From contig QHYI01000103.1 in assembly GCA_003223245.1 (NCBI GenBank), positions 1 through 64,000 on the forward strand: 64,000 nt of DNA, written 5' to 3'. The stretch is from Acidobacteriota bacterium (GTDB lineage Bacteria; Acidobacteriota; Terriglobia; Acidiferrales; UBA7541). The position numbers and the translations under genes are program-made. Under the pieces are notes generated by a model, which saw only the letters and a list, made by a program, of their open reading frames with translations, did no database searches and had not been told where the DNA came from. Positions 36,524-44,760 of this stretch are shown in pieces. Each line of letters begins with the position of its first letter. The first letter of the stretch is position 1.

Positions 36524-37711
36524 ATGTCCCCCAAATCACATCCCTGGGGAGCGCCACCTTGGTCCCCGGATTTCCGGCCGGCCCCTGGTTCTGTTCCGGA
36601 TCAGGTCGATTTTGCGATTGTAGGCGCGGGCTTCACGGGACTATCCGCTGCAGCGCGGCTATGCAGGTTAGCGCCAAAAAAATCTGTTTTGGTGCTCGAA
36701 GCGAGCTCGCTTGGCGAAGGCGCAAGCGGGCGCACCGGCGGGCTGGCGCTGGCGGACACTGCCGCCGGACCGCTGCCGGGGCTTGGCGACGTGCTCGCAA
36801 GTTACCAGGAAATCTTGCATGAGCTCGCCATCGTTGGCGACTTGGAACTTCCGGGTGTTTTCGAGGTGGGACGTTCGAATCCCGCAAAGGATTCACCAAT
36901 CTGCTGGAACGATGCCGGCAATTTGAAGGTGGTCCGCAGCGTGCCCGGAGGCGCCGTCGATCCCGGCAAGGTGGTCGCGGGATTGGCGCGGGCGGCAGAA
37001 AAAGCTGGCGCCTCCATCGTCGAGCACGCCGAGGTTCAGACCGTTGAACCTTCCAGCCCTCCGCGCCTGCGCGTTTGCCACAGGGTTCGCGGGCGAATCC
37101 AACGGAAGGAAGTCCGCGGCGGCCAGGTTCTTCTCGCGACCAACGCCTTCTCCCTCGAACTGTCCGGTCTCAATGATGCTGCCCAGCCGAAACTCACTCT
37201 TGCACTGGCCACCGCGCCGCTCACGGCCACGCAGCTCAAAGCCATCGGCCTGGCCTCACGAAGACCCTTCTACACCGTAGACCTTCCTTACTTGTGGGGG
37301 CGCCTGCTCCCATCGAACGGCATGGTTTTCGGCGCGGGTCTTGTCCCGATGCCAACCTCAATCGCTTCCCTTTTCGAAAGGCCCGCCCGCAAGGGCGCTC
37401 AGCGATTCGCTCGGCCCAATTTGTATCGCTTCGATGTTCGCAAGGGCCAAGCCGCGGAGAGTTTTCGCTGGCTTGAAAATCGCGTGCACCATTTGCATCC
37501 CGCGCTGAAGTCCGTGCGCATCACACACCGCTGGGCCGGACCGATTCTCTTCACCGAAGGAATGCGACCCATTTTTCGACTCCATCCACGCAGCAAAAAT
37601 GTAATGGTCCTTGCCGGCTACAACGGTCACGGCGTCGCACTTTCCGTGTACCTCGGCCAATGGGCGGCCGAAGCTCTGCTTGGCCGCCGGTCACTGCCTC
37701 CCTGGGGCTAG
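36524..37711 (+). CDS. FAD-dependent oxidoreductase (DAO family)
   Basis: 395 residues from ATG 36524 (AGGTG upstream); a GTG at 36488 would add 12 residues. FAD-binding Rossmann motif DFAIVGAGFTGLSAAARL near the N-terminus, the second FAD contact SLGEGASGRTGG, and the C-terminal NVMVLAGYNGHGVALSVYLGQWAAE that closes the flavin site. This matches the glycine/D-amino-acid oxidase fold (DAO/PuuB type), oxidising amines or amino acids. The substrate cannot be named. Confidence 0.88.
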   Translation: MSPKSHPWGAPPWSPDFRPAPGSVPDQVDFAIVGAGFTGLSAAARLCRLAPKKSVLVLEASSLGEGASGRTGGLALADTAAGPLPGLGDVLASYQEILHELAIVGDLELPGVFEVGRSNPAKDSPICWNDAGNLKVVRSVPGGAVDPGKVVAGLARAAEKAGASIVEHAEVQTVEPSSPPRLRVCHRVRGRIQRKEVRGGQVLLATNAFSLELSGLNDAAQPKLTLALATAPLTATQLKAIGLASRRPFYTVDLPYLWGRLLPSNGMVFGAGLVPMPTSIASLFERPARKGAQRFARPNLYRFDVRKGQAAESFRWLENRVHHLHPALKSVRITHRWAGPILFTEGMRPIFRLHPRSKNVMVLAGYNGHGVALSVYLGQWAAEALLGRRSLPPWG

Positions 37712-37780
37712 TTTCACTTTCTTGACCTGGTATTTCGCCCCTATAGTGCTACAATGCGCGGCACTCGATTGGGGGCCAGC

Positions 37781-38734
37781 ATGAACAAGATAATGCGGAT
37801 AGCGATGATTCTTGCCGTGGCCGCGACGGCCCTCCTCGTGAGCCGAACGATGTCGGCGCAGCAACAGGATTTTTCCAAAGTCGAGATTAAGGTCACCAAA
37901 GTTTCCGGAAACATCTACATGCTGGAAGGCGCGGGCGGAAATATCGCCGCCTCGGTGGGCGAAGACGGCATCGTGCTGATTGACGACCAGTTCGCGCCGC
38001 TGGCCGAGAAAATTCAGGCGGCGCTCAAAAACATCGGGGTCACGGACAAGCCCGTGCGTTTTGTGATCAACACCCACTATCACGGTGACCATACTGGCGG
38101 CAACGAGCCTTTTAACAACTCGGGCTCCACCATCATTGCGCACGACAATGTGCGCAAGCGCCTGGAGTCTGGGGGCACGGCGGGCAACGGCGGCTCAGTC
38201 AAGGTCGAGAACAAGCCGGCTCCGAAGGCCGCGCTGCCGATCATCACCTTCGACCACGACGTGACCGTGCACTTAAACGGCGAGGACATTCGCGCGCTGC
38301 ATTTTCCTTCGGGCCACACCGACAGCGACTCCATCATTTTCTTCCCGAAGAATAATGTCGTACACCTGGGCGACGATTTCGTGCGCTACGGCTTTCCGTT
38401 TATTGACGTGGCTAGCGGCGGCAGCGTGCAGGGCATCATCGACGCCATGGAAAAAACCACTCGACAGCTTCCTGGCGACGTGAAAGTGATCCCCGGACAC
38501 GGCGCGCTTTCCAATATGGACGACGTGCGAGCGTACACGAAAATGCTCAAAGAAACTTCCGCGGTGATTCAGAAAGCCCTCGATGACCACAAAACGCTCG
38601 ACCAGATGAAGCAGGCCAAGATTCTCGCGCCCTGGGAGACATTTTCCGGCAGCTTCATCAACTCCGACGCCTTCATCGAGACGCTCTACAATTCCCTGAC
38701 AGGCCACAAGGGCGAATTCCTCAAGCACAACTGA
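37781..38734 (+). CDS. Exported MBL-fold metallo-hydrolase
   Basis: 317 residues from ATG 37781 (GGGGGCC upstream), with signal peptide ending MSAQQQ. The metallo-beta-lactamase zinc motif NTHYHGDHTGGNE is intact (H-x-H-x-D-H), with later ligands in FPSGHTDSDSIIFF, the bridging Asp in LGDDFVRYGFPF and the final His in VIPGHGALSN. This subclass includes many secreted hydrolases of unknown substrate; beta-lactamase activity should not be assumed. It ends at a hairpin shared with the convergent gene. Confidence 0.9.
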   Translation: MNKIMRIAMILAVAATALLVSRTMSAQQQDFSKVEIKVTKVSGNIYMLEGAGGNIAASVGEDGIVLIDDQFAPLAEKIQAALKNIGVTDKPVRFVINTHYHGDHTGGNEPFNNSGSTIIAHDNVRKRLESGGTAGNGGSVKVENKPAPKAALPIITFDHDVTVHLNGEDIRALHFPSGHTDSDSIIFFPKNNVVHLGDDFVRYGFPFIDVASGGSVQGIIDAMEKTTRQLPGDVKVIPGHGALSNMDDVRAYTKMLKETSAVIQKALDDHKTLDQMKQAKILAPWETFSGSFINSDAFIETLYNSLTGHKGEFLKHN

Positions 38735-38738
38735 TTCC

Positions 38739-38786
38739 GAAATTCGAAAATCGAAATTAGAGTCCGATTTTCCATTTTTGAATTTC
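38739..38786. terminator. Bidirectional hairpin between convergent genes
   Basis: GAAAATCG (38746-38753) pairs with CGATTTTC (38765-38772), extended by outer arms GAAATTC (38739-38745) and GAATTTC (38780-38786). It lies between the MBL stop and the convergent dehydrogenase stop in an AT-rich gap and could terminate transcription from both sides. Confidence 0.6.
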
Positions 38787-38802
38787 TGTTTTCTATTCCG
38801 GA

Positions 38803-39819
38803 TTAGGGCTTGGCGTTCGGTGAGAAGAATCCAATGGGCAGGTCGCGCGAAGTGCGCAAGCCCGCCGGCGCGTCAAGAATCACCGGAATAGAGTTCACCA
38901 CCACAGAAGCCGTAGCGATGTCGCCGTGCGAACCACCCGGAATCGTGAGGCTGATGTTCGGGTGGCCGGTAAGGATGATCGTGTCGGCGGGATCTTTTGC
39001 GCCCACGTACATTTGCAGTTCGAGATAGACGAGCTCGTTGCCGTCTTTCGAGAGCCCGCGTCCGATTTGATGAACTCCCGCAGCTTGTCCCTTCTCGACC
39101 GTCAGGTATTCCGTCTTCACATGTTCTGTCGCCACTTTTGGCTCAATGGTTTCGGTGATGGTTTCGACCGGCAGATTCAGGGAGTCCGCGACCATGGCGA
39201 CGGACTCCGGCAAGCCCACGTGCTTGATCACGCCGGCTTTCACCTGCTCGTGAAACTGCTCGACGGTCATGCCCGCGCCGATTTTCTTCTGCAGCGGCAG
39301 CCGGCGCTTGGAAGCGTCCACGATGCGCAGCGCCTTGGCGTGCTCGATGCGCTGGGCTACCGCAGCCAGCGTCACCACCAGCTTGTCCATGACAAAACCG
39401 GGATTCACGCCGGTACCCACCAGCGCCACGCCCCATTCCTTGGCGGCGGCATCCAGCTTCGCAGCAAGATCCGGATAGGTGCGAAACGGATACGACAATT
39501 CTTCGCAAGTCGAAACCACGCAGGATTGCGCTTCGAGACAAGCCATCAGCTGATCGATCACCTTTGGCAGAGAGGAAGACGTGGAGTGGATCACTACGTC
39601 CGGGTTTAGGTCCAGAGCTTCTTTCGCATCGGCGAAGACCTTGACGCCCCAGGGGGCGTCCGCCCCGCCCGCCACTTCGCCGAGGTCGCGTCCGGCCTTG
39701 GCAGGATCCAGATCGATCGCGGCGATGATCTCAATGGCTTGCTTTTCGCGCATTAATTTCGCGATGGATGCGCCGATGGGGCCGACACCATATTGGACGG
39801 CGCGAATCTTCTTTTTCAC
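38803..39819 (-). CDS. NAD(P)-dependent dehydrogenase of the dihydrodipicolinate-reductase-like family
   Basis: 338 residues from GTG 39819, fixed by GGAGA upstream; the longer reading adds a meaningless basic stretch. N-terminal Rossmann motif RAVQYGVGPIGASIAKLM, then AAIDLDPAKAGRDLGEV; conserved segments VIHSTSSSLPKVIDQL, STCEELSYPF and GTGVNPGFVMDKLVV. These match the family that includes 2,4-diaminopentanoate dehydrogenase and related amine dehydrogenases annotated as dapB-like. The exact substrate is unknown. Confidence 0.85.
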   Translation of the reverse strand: MKKKIRAVQYGVGPIGASIAKLMREKQAIEIIAAIDLDPAKAGRDLGEVAGGADAPWGVKVFADAKEALDLNPDVVIHSTSSSLPKVIDQLMACLEAQSCVVSTCEELSYPFRTYPDLAAKLDAAAKEWGVALVGTGVNPGFVMDKLVVTLAAVAQRIEHAKALRIVDASKRRLPLQKKIGAGMTVEQFHEQVKAGVIKHVGLPESVAMVADSLNLPVETITETIEPKVATEHVKTEYLTVEKGQAAGVHQIGRGLSKDGNELVYLELQMYVGAKDPADTIILTGHPNISLTIPGGSHGDIATASVVVNSIPVILDAPAGLRTSRDLPIGFFSPNAKP

Positions 39820-39908
39820 GAATGTCTCCGTATTGTTGCGGCGCGACCGTCTACCGCCTGTTTTGGCTGCTAACGAAACCCCTACAATAGTGGATTTTGC
39901 GTGCGCAT

Positions 39909-40240
39909 TCAACGAAGAAGAGCGCGGGTGCGGGTCGGCTTCTCGAGCGACTGGCGCTCCACTCGCGGTTTTGTTGGTTCGCAAGAGCTAATCCCTGGGA
40001 TAGCATTTCCATTGGCGATCCGCGCGGCCACCGGCCACCCCACGTCGACGACGATCAGGGTGATGTCGTCCTGCCGAGGTGTACACGGCGGTTGCCAGTT
40101 GCGAATCTCCGTAAGCAGTTGCTCGGCCAGCTGCGAAGGCGCGCGCCTGATTGTTGCGGACAACTTGTTCGAGCATGCCGCCGCCAAAGAGCTCGCCTTT
40201 GACTCTGGAGCGAATAAAGAAGGGGCCGCTGTCCGAGCAG
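39909..40240 (-). pseudogene. C-terminal remnant of a SpoIIE/PP2C-type phosphatase
   Basis: Two overlapping minus-strand frames together match the end of a SpoIIE-like Ser/Thr phosphatase: GELFGGGMLEQVVRNNQARA in one frame, then QLAEQLLTEIRNWQPPCTPRQDDITLIVVDVG in another. The latter holds the D-D-I-T-L metal-site signature of the family. The N-terminal part is absent and the two pieces are out of frame. This fills most of the gap between the 38803 dehydrogenase and phhB. Confidence 0.55.
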
Positions 40241-40381
40241 AAGCGGAGTAGATGGGGTGCTGTGCTTCCGAAACTTCGGTGAAGCTTCAAAAACCGTCAA
40301 CCCCCCGCCAAGAACGTTGCTGCCGGCTCAGTTGCGCCGCATAATGGCACCAATGATTCGAACGGTACGGAGGACACAATC

Positions 40382-40672
40382 ATGCCCGCAAAGAAACTGA
40401 GCGAAGCGGAAGTCCAAGCGCTGCTGCCGAAAACGAAGGGCTGGAGCGTGGTGAACGGCAAGCTGCACCGCGAGATCACCTGCAAGGACTTCGTGACCAC
40501 TTTTGGCAATATGACGCGCGTGGCGCTGGTGGCCGAGAAAATGGATCACCATCCGGAGTGGTTTAATGTGTGGAATAAGGTCGTCATCGACCTGACCACG
40601 CACAGCGTAAGCGGCATCAGCGATTACGACTTCAAGCTGGCGGAGAAAATCAACGACATTTTCGGCGCATGA
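40382..40672 (+). CDS. phhB: 4a-hydroxytetrahydrobiopterin dehydratase (PCD/PhhB)
   Basis: 96 residues, full length for the family. The signature [39 protein letters not shown] carries the two catalytic His (MDHHPE) and the later T-H-S. The enzyme dehydrates the carbinolamine formed by aromatic amino-acid hydroxylases and can also act as a moonlighting regulator. No phenylalanine hydroxylase gene is in the window, so its role here is open. Confidence 0.93.
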   Translation: MPAKKLSEAEVQALLPKTKGWSVVNGKLHREITCKDFVTTFGNMTRVALVAEKMDHHPEWFNVWNKVVIDLTTHSVSGISDYDFKLAEKINDIFGA

Positions 40673-40865
40673 CGCGCTCTAGCACGAAGCAGCCACCCGG
40701 GAACGCGACCCAGTAGCGGCTCATCGAACTCCGCGTCCTTTAGGACGCCAAATGCGGGAGATCCTGGATCAGCTCAAGAGCCAAAGGGCAATCAAGTGAG
40801 GCCATTCGGTCTGCTTGAGGCGCCTTGCTTGTTCCGTGGAAGCGTCGTTCAGACAGCAAACTTTG

Positions 40866-40883
40866 TCCTGTACATGTACAGGA
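40866..40883. promoter_or_regulatory. 18-bp perfect palindrome
   Basis: TCCTGTACATGTACAGGA is perfectly symmetric with no spacer. It lies 99 bp upstream of the -35 box of the candidate non-coding RNA at 41018. It could be an operator for a dimeric regulator or, if transcribed, a hairpin; no T-tract follows. Confidence 0.45.
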
Positions 40884-40981
40884 GGGATGCGGTCGGCTCC
40901 GCGGTTCCTGAAGCGTTTCAACTTTTGAACTGCTCCTTTCCCCGGGTCAAAAACCAATGCAAAACTGAACGATTTTTGCGG

Positions 40982-41010
40982 TTGACAGGCGCGGTTGGCG
41001 GTGCTACAAC
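40982..41010 (+). promoter_or_regulatory. Strong sigma70-type promoter
   Basis: TTGACA (40982-40987), a 17-bp spacer and TACAAC (41005-41010). The -35 matches consensus fully and the -10 in four of six positions. The predicted start of transcription is near 41018, in a stretch with no credible coding frame. Confidence 0.7.
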
Positions 41011-41017
41011 GCGCTGC

Positions 41018-41190
41018 AAGAGAAGCTCTTTGGCGGCGAGTCTCCTAACGAATTGCTAAGAGCAACCCGCGAGTGAGGCCGCAGACCTGCCTGGCAGGGC
41101 AGGCCTGCTGAGCCACCCGAGGGCTCCAACATGCAACACCCCACCCACCCCGGGAGGTGAAAACGCGGTTGTTTTCACCTCCTTTTTATT
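41018..41190 (+). ncRNA. Candidate structured non-coding RNA, about 170 nt
   Basis: Bounded by the promoter at 40982-41010 and the intrinsic terminator at 41153-41192. Predicted local helices: AAGAG-AAG-CTCTT at the 5' end, or alternatively GCTCTT with AAGAGC further on; CCTGCC-TGGCAG-GGCAGG; GAGCC-ACCCGAG-GGCTC; then the terminator stem. The terminator's descending arm reads CACCTCCTTT, like the 3' end of 16S rRNA, so its exposed form could contact ribosome binding sites; that is speculation. I do not recognise it as tmRNA, RNase P, SRP or 6S RNA. The acidobacterial Rfam family Acido-1 is one thing to test against. With flanking sequence it explains the 700-bp gene-free gap. Confidence 0.55.
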
Positions 41191-41192
41191 TT
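41153..41192 (+). terminator. Strong Rho-independent terminator
   Basis: Perfect 12-bp stem GGAGGTGAAAAC / GTTTTCACCTCC around the loop GCGGTT, then TTTTTATTTT. A second, smaller hairpin, GCGGCG-GCTTGG-CGCCGC, follows at 41222-41239. Confidence 0.9.
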
Positions 41193-41369
41193 GAGCGATT
41201 CTTCAACGCTTTTTTTGGGGTGCGGCGGCTTGGCGCCGCTTTGCCTTTCTTTTAGCCGCAACCTCGCCTCTTTCCCGCCGGGTAGACGCGTTTGGCTTCG
41301 GCTTCCCCTCAGTTAAGATGACCTTGCGACATTTCCGAGCATGCGTACTCGTCCGACGGAAGGAGTCCT

Positions 41370-42149
41370 GTGGCCCCACCGCTTCTCTCGCTCAAGAACG
41401 TGACCGTCATGCGCGGCGATTGCGCCGCTCTGCGGGATGTGAACCTGGAAATTGCCGCCGGGGAGCATGTGTGCATTTTGGGCCCGAACGGCTGCGGCAA
41501 GTCCACGCTCATCAAGACCATTACGCGGGAGTGCTATCCTCTGGCAGCCGACCGCTGCTCGATCTCGATTCTGGGGCGCGAGCGCTGGAACATTTTTGAG
41601 CTGCGCTCGCTGCTGGGAATCGTCTCACCGGATTTGCTCGCCTCCTGCACCACGGAAGCGACCGGGCGGGATGTGGTGCTCTCCGGGTTTTTCAGCAGCA
41701 CGCGTATTTTTCCGCACCATCATCCTGAACCGGAGCTCTTGGCGCGCGCCGAGGCCGCGCTGGAGCGGCTAGGCATCGCGCATCTTGTCAATCGGCCGGT
41801 GGCGCACATGTCTTCCGGCGAAGCCAAGCGCACGCTGATTGCGCGGGCGCTGGTTCACGGGCCGAAAACTCTTTTGTTCGATGAACCGAGCAATGCGCTG
41901 GACATCGCCGCGCAATTACAGCTTCGGGAAACGTTGCGCGAGCTGGCGCAATCGGGTCTTGGGATTTTGCTCGTAACGCACCACGTGTCCGAAATCATTC
42001 CCGAGATCGAGCGCGTGGTCTTGTTGCGCGAAGGCCGGATTCTCGCCGACGGCCCCAAGGCCACCTTCCTCACGGAAGAAACCCTGTCCAACCTCTTCCA
42101 GGCCAAGGTGCGCTTGGGCCAGCACGACGGGTATTTTCACCTTTATTGA
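41370..42149 (+). CDS. ABC transporter ATP-binding protein
   Basis: 259 residues from GTG 41370, with GGAAGGAG 5 nt upstream. Single ABC ATPase domain: Walker A GPNGCGKST (residues about 38-46), signature in modified form MSSGEAKRTLIARAL, Walker B TLLFDEPSNALD and switch His in LLVTHHVSEII. It resembles stand-alone ModF/iron-type ATPases. No permease or binding protein is adjacent, so it is an orphan subunit here and the substrate is unknown. Confidence 0.9.
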   Translation: MAPPLLSLKNVTVMRGDCAALRDVNLEIAAGEHVCILGPNGCGKSTLIKTITRECYPLAADRCSISILGRERWNIFELRSLLGIVSPDLLASCTTEATGRDVVLSGFFSSTRIFPHHHPEPELLARAEAALERLGIAHLVNRPVAHMSSGEAKRTLIARALVHGPKTLLFDEPSNALDIAAQLQLRETLRELAQSGLGILLVTHHVSEIIPEIERVVLLREGRILADGPKATFLTEETLSNLFQAKVRLGQHDGYFHLY

Positions 42150-42252
42150 GCGGGAAGACGGGCCGGATCGCCGTTTTGCGTAGAATCACCAACTGCCGCC
42201 AAGACCGGGCCTTGCCATTTCGTCTAGACCGCGTTTGACGAAGGTGGAGGAT

Positions 42253-43377
42253 TCAGGGCTTGGCGGAGGCCTCGAGGGCGGCGCTGAGGCGCTCCAGGCC
42301 GACGCGCAGGCTCTCGGTATCGCCACCGATGCCCATGCGGAAATGGCGCGGCAGTTCGAAGAAGCTGCCGGGAACAACGGTGGTTTCATATTTCTCGCGG
42401 AGCAATTGAAAAAAGGCTTCGGGATCGCGGTGTGTGAGGCCGAGTCGGGGAAAAACCACGGTGCCGGCGGGGGGACGAAAGCATTCGAGGTCGCGGCGCG
42501 AATCGAGGAACGAATCGAGCAAAGCGCGATTTGTGGCGAGAAGCAAGCGGGCACGTTCGCGAAATTGCGCGAGATGGTCGAGGGCCATTACGGATAGACG
42601 TTCGGCAGGATGCGCGGCGGTGGCGGCAAACAAATCATTGAGGAGCCACATGCGGCGGGCGAGGTCGGGAGCGGCGAGGATCCAACCGCAGCGCAGGCCG
42701 CTCAAGCCGTAAACTTTGGTGAGGCTGCTCGTAACGATGAAAGGATTTTCGTTGGCGCTCGCGATGGCATTGCCAATGGGAAAGCAAAACGGCGGGTGCT
42801 TGTCAAAAAGCATTTCGAGATAGACCTCGTCGACCAAGACATGGACACGAGCGCGATGGGCCAGTTTGCCGATGGCTTGAAGCACTTCCTCGGAGAGAAG
42901 CGCGCCGCTAGGATTGTGCAGATTGGTGAGCACGATAAGCCGCGTGGCGGGAGTGATGGCGCGCTGAAGTTCGTCGAGGCCGACGGCAAAGCGCGCCTCG
43001 AAGCGGCGCGGAAGGCGCTTCACACGCGCGCCGAGATAGTTCACTACATCGAGCAGCGGGCCGTAGGCGGGCTGCTCGAAGAGCACTTCGTCGCCGGGCT
43101 CGAGAACGGCGGCCATGGCAAGGTGATTGGCCATGGAAGTGCCCGCGGCAGCGACGACGCATTCTTCGGGTACGCCTGCGTGCCGAGCGAGACGTTGCTG
43201 CAGCGGCCGATAGCCGTAGCCGCCGGGAGCGGTGATTTCAAGTTCGTCGAGGTTGATGGGAAATTCGGTGCGCGGAACGCCAATGAGGCCGCTGGTGGCC
43301 AGATTGTATTTTGCGTGCGAATGCGTCTTGGCCCATTCCATGTAGAGCGAGCGTTTAGTGCGAGCGGAGCTGCTCAT
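42253..43377 (-). CDS. PLP-dependent aminotransferase, class I/II
   Basis: 374 residues from ATG 43377, which overlaps the permease stop by 4 bp (ATGA); the frame runs further upstream only as an image of the permease gene. Fold-type I features: YNLATSGLIGVP, PLQQRLARHAGV, LTNLHNPSGALLSEE (Asn contacting PLP), LVDEVYLEML (Asp to pyridine N) and the Schiff-base Lys in SSLTKVYGLSGLRCGW. It catalyses amino-group transfer between an amino acid and a keto acid. Coupling to an amino-acid permease and a dipeptidase suggests peptide or amino-acid catabolism. Confidence 0.92.
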   Translation of the reverse strand: MSSSARTKRSLYMEWAKTHSHAKYNLATSGLIGVPRTEFPINLDELEITAPGGYGYRPLQQRLARHAGVPEECVVAAAGTSMANHLAMAAVLEPGDEVLFEQPAYGPLLDVVNYLGARVKRLPRRFEARFAVGLDELQRAITPATRLIVLTNLHNPSGALLSEEVLQAIGKLAHRARVHVLVDEVYLEMLFDKHPPFCFPIGNAIASANENPFIVTSSLTKVYGLSGLRCGWILAAPDLARRMWLLNDLFAATAAHPAERLSVMALDHLAQFRERARLLLATNRALLDSFLDSRRDLECFRPPAGTVVFPRLGLTHRDPEAFFQLLREKYETTVVPGSFFELPRHFRMGIGGDTESLRVGLERLSAALEASAKP

Positions 43378-44750
43378 GCGGTGGTGGCCTCCCGGTTTTT
43401 GGCGCGCCAGAAAAAGTATACGGGCAAACCGGCAAGAGCGATGGCCAGACCAATGGAGGAGCGACGAGGATCGCGGACAAACGTGCTGATGACCACGAGC
43501 CACTCGGCAGCAATGAAGAGCAGCGTGGTCCAAGGATGGCCGGGGACGCGGTAGTCGATGGCTGAGGGGAGAGACGGCGCGTCGCGGCGACGCAGCATCA
43601 GAAGACAAACGCCGGTGAGGCCGAAGAAGACCGAATCCATGGCGACCACGTAATTGACGACTTGCGCGTAAGTGCCGGTGAGAGCAATCACGATGGCCCA
43701 GACGCCTTGCAGCGCGATCGCGACGACCGGAACGCGGGTTAGAGGATGGACCCAGGCAACGCCGCGAAAAAAAACGCGGTCTTCGGCCATGGCGAAGTAG
43801 ACCCGCGGGGCCGTCAACATGGATTGGGCGAGAAAGCCGAAAGCGGAAAAGGCGATGCCTGCGGCGATGAGTCGACCGCCGCTAGGGCCAAGCGCGGCGC
43901 GCATCACCGCAGAAGCCGGAGTAGTTGTTGCCGCGAGCCCGGCGGGGCCGAGCGCACGCACGTAAACAAAATTCACCGATGTGTAGACGGCGATGACGCC
44001 GAGAACGCCGAGCACGAGGCCCCGCGGAAGTGTCTTGCGCGGGTCGCGGACCTCGCCGCCGAGGAAGCTGGAGGTTTGCCAGCCGCCGTAAGCAAACAGG
44101 ACGGGAGTCATGGCAGAAAGGAAAGCGAGCGCGAGGTTCAGCGACGGCGGCTGATCAAGAATCGGGCGAAACGAAACTTGTGATGGGCCGCCATGAAGAA
44201 AACTGAAAAATTCGAGCACACCGATAGCCGCAATCGCGGTGAGCGTCATGGCAGACTGCACGCGGCTGCCGGCGCGGACCCCGAAGCAGTTGATAGCGGT
44301 GAGGAAGGCCAACGCGGCGGCGGCGATGAGCGAATCGCTGAGGGAGGAATGCGTGAGCTCCAGGAAGTAGCGCGCGAAGGTGACCGCCACAGCGGCCATG
44401 CCGCCTGTTTGAATCACCAGAAGCAGGACCCAGCCATAAAGAAATGCGACGCCCGGATGAAGCGCTTCGCGGAGGTAAGCGTACTGGCCGCCGACGACGG
44501 GCAAGCGCGCGGCGAGTTCGGCGTAAATGAAGCCACCGAGAAGAGCAACCACACCGCCGGCGATCCAAACAGACAGGATGAGGAACGAAGTGTGGACGCG
44601 CTCGGCGACAAGATAGGGATTGATGAAGATGCCCGCGCCGATGATGCCGCCCATCACGGCCATGGTAGTGCCGAACAGGCCGAGATGGCGCGCGAGACCG
44701 CTCGTTGGCGAAGACGAGCCGCTGGGAATTGCTGGCCAAGGTTCCGTCAC
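43374..44750 (-). CDS. APC-family amino-acid permease
   Basis: 458 residues from GTG 44750, about 12 transmembrane helices. First helix motif GLFGTTMAVMGGIIGAGIFINPYLVAE is the Gly-rich unwound segment that binds the amino-acid backbone in the APC superfamily. It lies 10 bp after the M20 peptidase gene and overlaps the aminotransferase gene by 4 bp, so the three form one operon. The substrate specificity cannot be read. Confidence 0.92.
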   Translation of the reverse strand: MTEPWPAIPSGSSSPTSGLARHLGLFGTTMAVMGGIIGAGIFINPYLVAERVHTSFLILSVWIAGGVVALLGGFIYAELAARLPVVGGQYAYLREALHPGVAFLYGWVLLLVIQTGGMAAVAVTFARYFLELTHSSLSDSLIAAAALAFLTAINCFGVRAGSRVQSAMTLTAIAAIGVLEFFSFLHGGPSQVSFRPILDQPPSLNLALAFLSAMTPVLFAYGGWQTSSFLGGEVRDPRKTLPRGLVLGVLGVIAVYTSVNFVYVRALGPAGLAATTTPASAVMRAALGPSGGRLIAAGIAFSAFGFLAQSMLTAPRVYFAMAEDRVFFRGVAWVHPLTRVPVVAIALQGVWAIVIALTGTYAQVVNYVVAMDSVFFGLTGVCLLMLRRRDAPSLPSAIDYRVPGHPWTTLLFIAAEWLVVISTFVRDPRRSSIGLAIALAGLPVYFFWRAKNREATTA

Positions 44751-44760
44751 GAGGCGGTGC

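Noticed and set aside
36871-36887. tRNA T-loop-like GTTCGAATCCC
   Set aside because: It lies inside the FAD oxidoreductase coding sequence and no acceptor or anticodon stems surround it.
41018-41190. tmRNA, RNase P, SRP or 6S RNA
   Set aside because: Length and sequence lack the tmRNA 3' end, the RNase P and SRP core motifs, and the two ends do not pair into a 6S-like long hairpin.
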